Positions 6,034 to 6,588 of a stretch of 6,588 bases of DNA are shown one piece after another. Position 1 is the first letter of the stretch. Each line of letters starts with the position of its first letter. The notes beneath the pieces are model-generated. The model had not been told where the DNA came from and did not search any database. It was given only the letters and a program-made list of their open reading frames with translations. Source of the DNA: Paludibacteraceae bacterium. GTDB lineage: Bacteria; Bacteroidota; Bacteroidia; Bacteroidales; Paludibacteraceae. The position numbers were made by a program, and so were the translations under genes. The stretch spans positions 1 to 6,588 of the forward strand of contig CANIXM010000115.1 in the NCBI GenBank assembly GCA_947471245.1. Reading direction: 5' to 3'.

Positions 6034-6588
6034 TTAAAATTCTGCATTTTTAGGTGTGCGTGGAAAAGGAATCACATCACGAATATTTGACATTCCTGTC
6101 ACAAAAAGCAATAGTCGTTCAAAACCCAATCCAAACCCAGAATGAGGGGCAGTTCCAAACCTCCTTGTATCCAAGTACCACCAAATATCTTTAGTGGGTA
6201 CCCCCATTTCATGTGCACGATTTTCCAATTTTGTTAAGTCCTCTTCTCGCTGAGAACCTCCAATAATTTCCCCAATTTTTGGAAATAACACATCCATAGC
6301 CCTAACTGTTCGACCATCATCGTTCTGTTTCATATAAAAAGACTTAATTTCCTTCGGATAATCTGTTAAAATTACAGGTTTTTTGAAGTGTTGCTCCACT
6401 AAATATCGTTCATGTTCCGACTGCAAATCAGTACCCCATCCTACAGGAAACTCGAATTTATGCCCATTTGCGACAGCCGATTCTAAAATATTTATTCCTT
6501 CTGTATATGTTAATTTTTGAAATTCATTATTTACAACAAATTTTAATCTTTCTATCAATTCTTTGTCATACATATTGCAAAGAAATTC
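6034..6588 (-). CDS. asnS: Asparaginyl-tRNA synthetase, C-terminal part, N-terminus cut by window edge
   Basis: The C-terminal 184 residues of the class IIb synthetase that charges tRNA(Asn) with asparagine; full-length bacterial enzymes are about 460-480 residues. The frame is open through base 6588, so the Met at 6573 is internal and not the start. Visible family features are WGTDLQSEHERYL, KPVILTDYPKEIKSFYM, the core segment GEIIGGSQRE that helps form the ATP site, and class II motif 3, GFGLGFERLLLFVTG, with its ATP-binding Arg. The chain ends IRDVIPFPRTPKNAEF, the typical end of bacterial AsnRS (AspRS differs in this region). Motifs 1 and 2 and the anticodon-binding domain lie beyond the right edge. 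Stop is TAA. Having asnS means the organism can charge tRNA(Asn) directly. Confidence 0.96.
   Translation of the reverse strand, partial: EFLCNMYDKELIERLKFVVNNEFQKLTYTEGINILESAVANGHKFEFPVGWGTDLQSEHERYLVEQHFKKPVILTDYPKEIKSFYMKQNDDGRTVRAMDVLFPKIGEIIGGSQREEDLTKLENRAHEMGVPTKDIWWYLDTRRFGTAPHSGFGLGFERLLLFVTGMSNIRDVIPFPRTPKNAEF

Noticed and set aside
6034..6573. A short, complete 179-residue AsnRS-like paralogue starting at the ATG at 6573
   Set aside because: The frame stays open to the window edge, and the sequence matches the C-terminal part of a full AsnRS, so the Met is internal.
1..6588. A novel defence, mobile or biosynthetic system
   Set aside because: All seven genes belong to known housekeeping families with intact motifs, in one direction, with no repeats, integrase, transposase or composition break seen.

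Overview
The window reads as an ordinary chromosomal segment of a Bacteroidota bacterium. The evidence is moderately AT-rich coding DNA, very AT-rich intergenic gaps, A-rich leaders without clear Shine-Dalgarno sequences, and several matches to the Bacteroidota -7 promoter element TAnnTTTG. The protein sequences also look like members of that phylum. I cannot name the genus. All seven genes lie on the minus strand, so the direction of transcription is from high to low coordinates.

In transcription order: (1) the C-terminal part of asparaginyl-tRNA synthetase, asnS, cut by the right edge (6588-6034). (2) A gap of 167 bp with a candidate promoter, then korA and korB (5866-2969), the two subunits of a 2-oxoacid (probably 2-oxoglutarate):ferredoxin oxidoreductase. 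KorA is a fused gamma-alpha chain and KorB carries the thiamine diphosphate and Fe-S site. (3) A hairpin plus T-run terminator after korB, immediately followed by a candidate promoter. (4) A compact three-gene cluster (2858-937): a small AlaX-type tRNA-editing protein, the monofunctional peptidoglycan transglycosylase mtgA, and the octanoyltransferase lipB. mtgA and lipB share an ATGA stop/start overlap. (5) A 325-bp gap holding a hairpin/T10 terminator that runs directly into a possible promoter. (6) The N-terminal two thirds or so of an ExbB/TolQ/MotA-type proton-channel protein, cut by the left edge (611-1).

The genes do not form one pathway. korAB is a clear functional unit in central carbon metabolism: oxidative decarboxylation of a 2-oxoacid to its acyl-CoA with electrons passed to ferredoxin. 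The alaX-like/mtgA/lipB cluster mixes translation quality control, cell-wall synthesis and cofactor attachment, and is probably a housekeeping operon of convenience. ExbB-type proteins energise outer-membrane transport together with ExbD and TonB.

I found no mobile element, CRISPR array, tRNA, rRNA, phage gene or defence gene, and no convincing undescribed system. The more interesting items are the divergent zinc motif of the AlaX-like protein and its operon context, and two places where a terminator and the next promoter are packed together or overlap.
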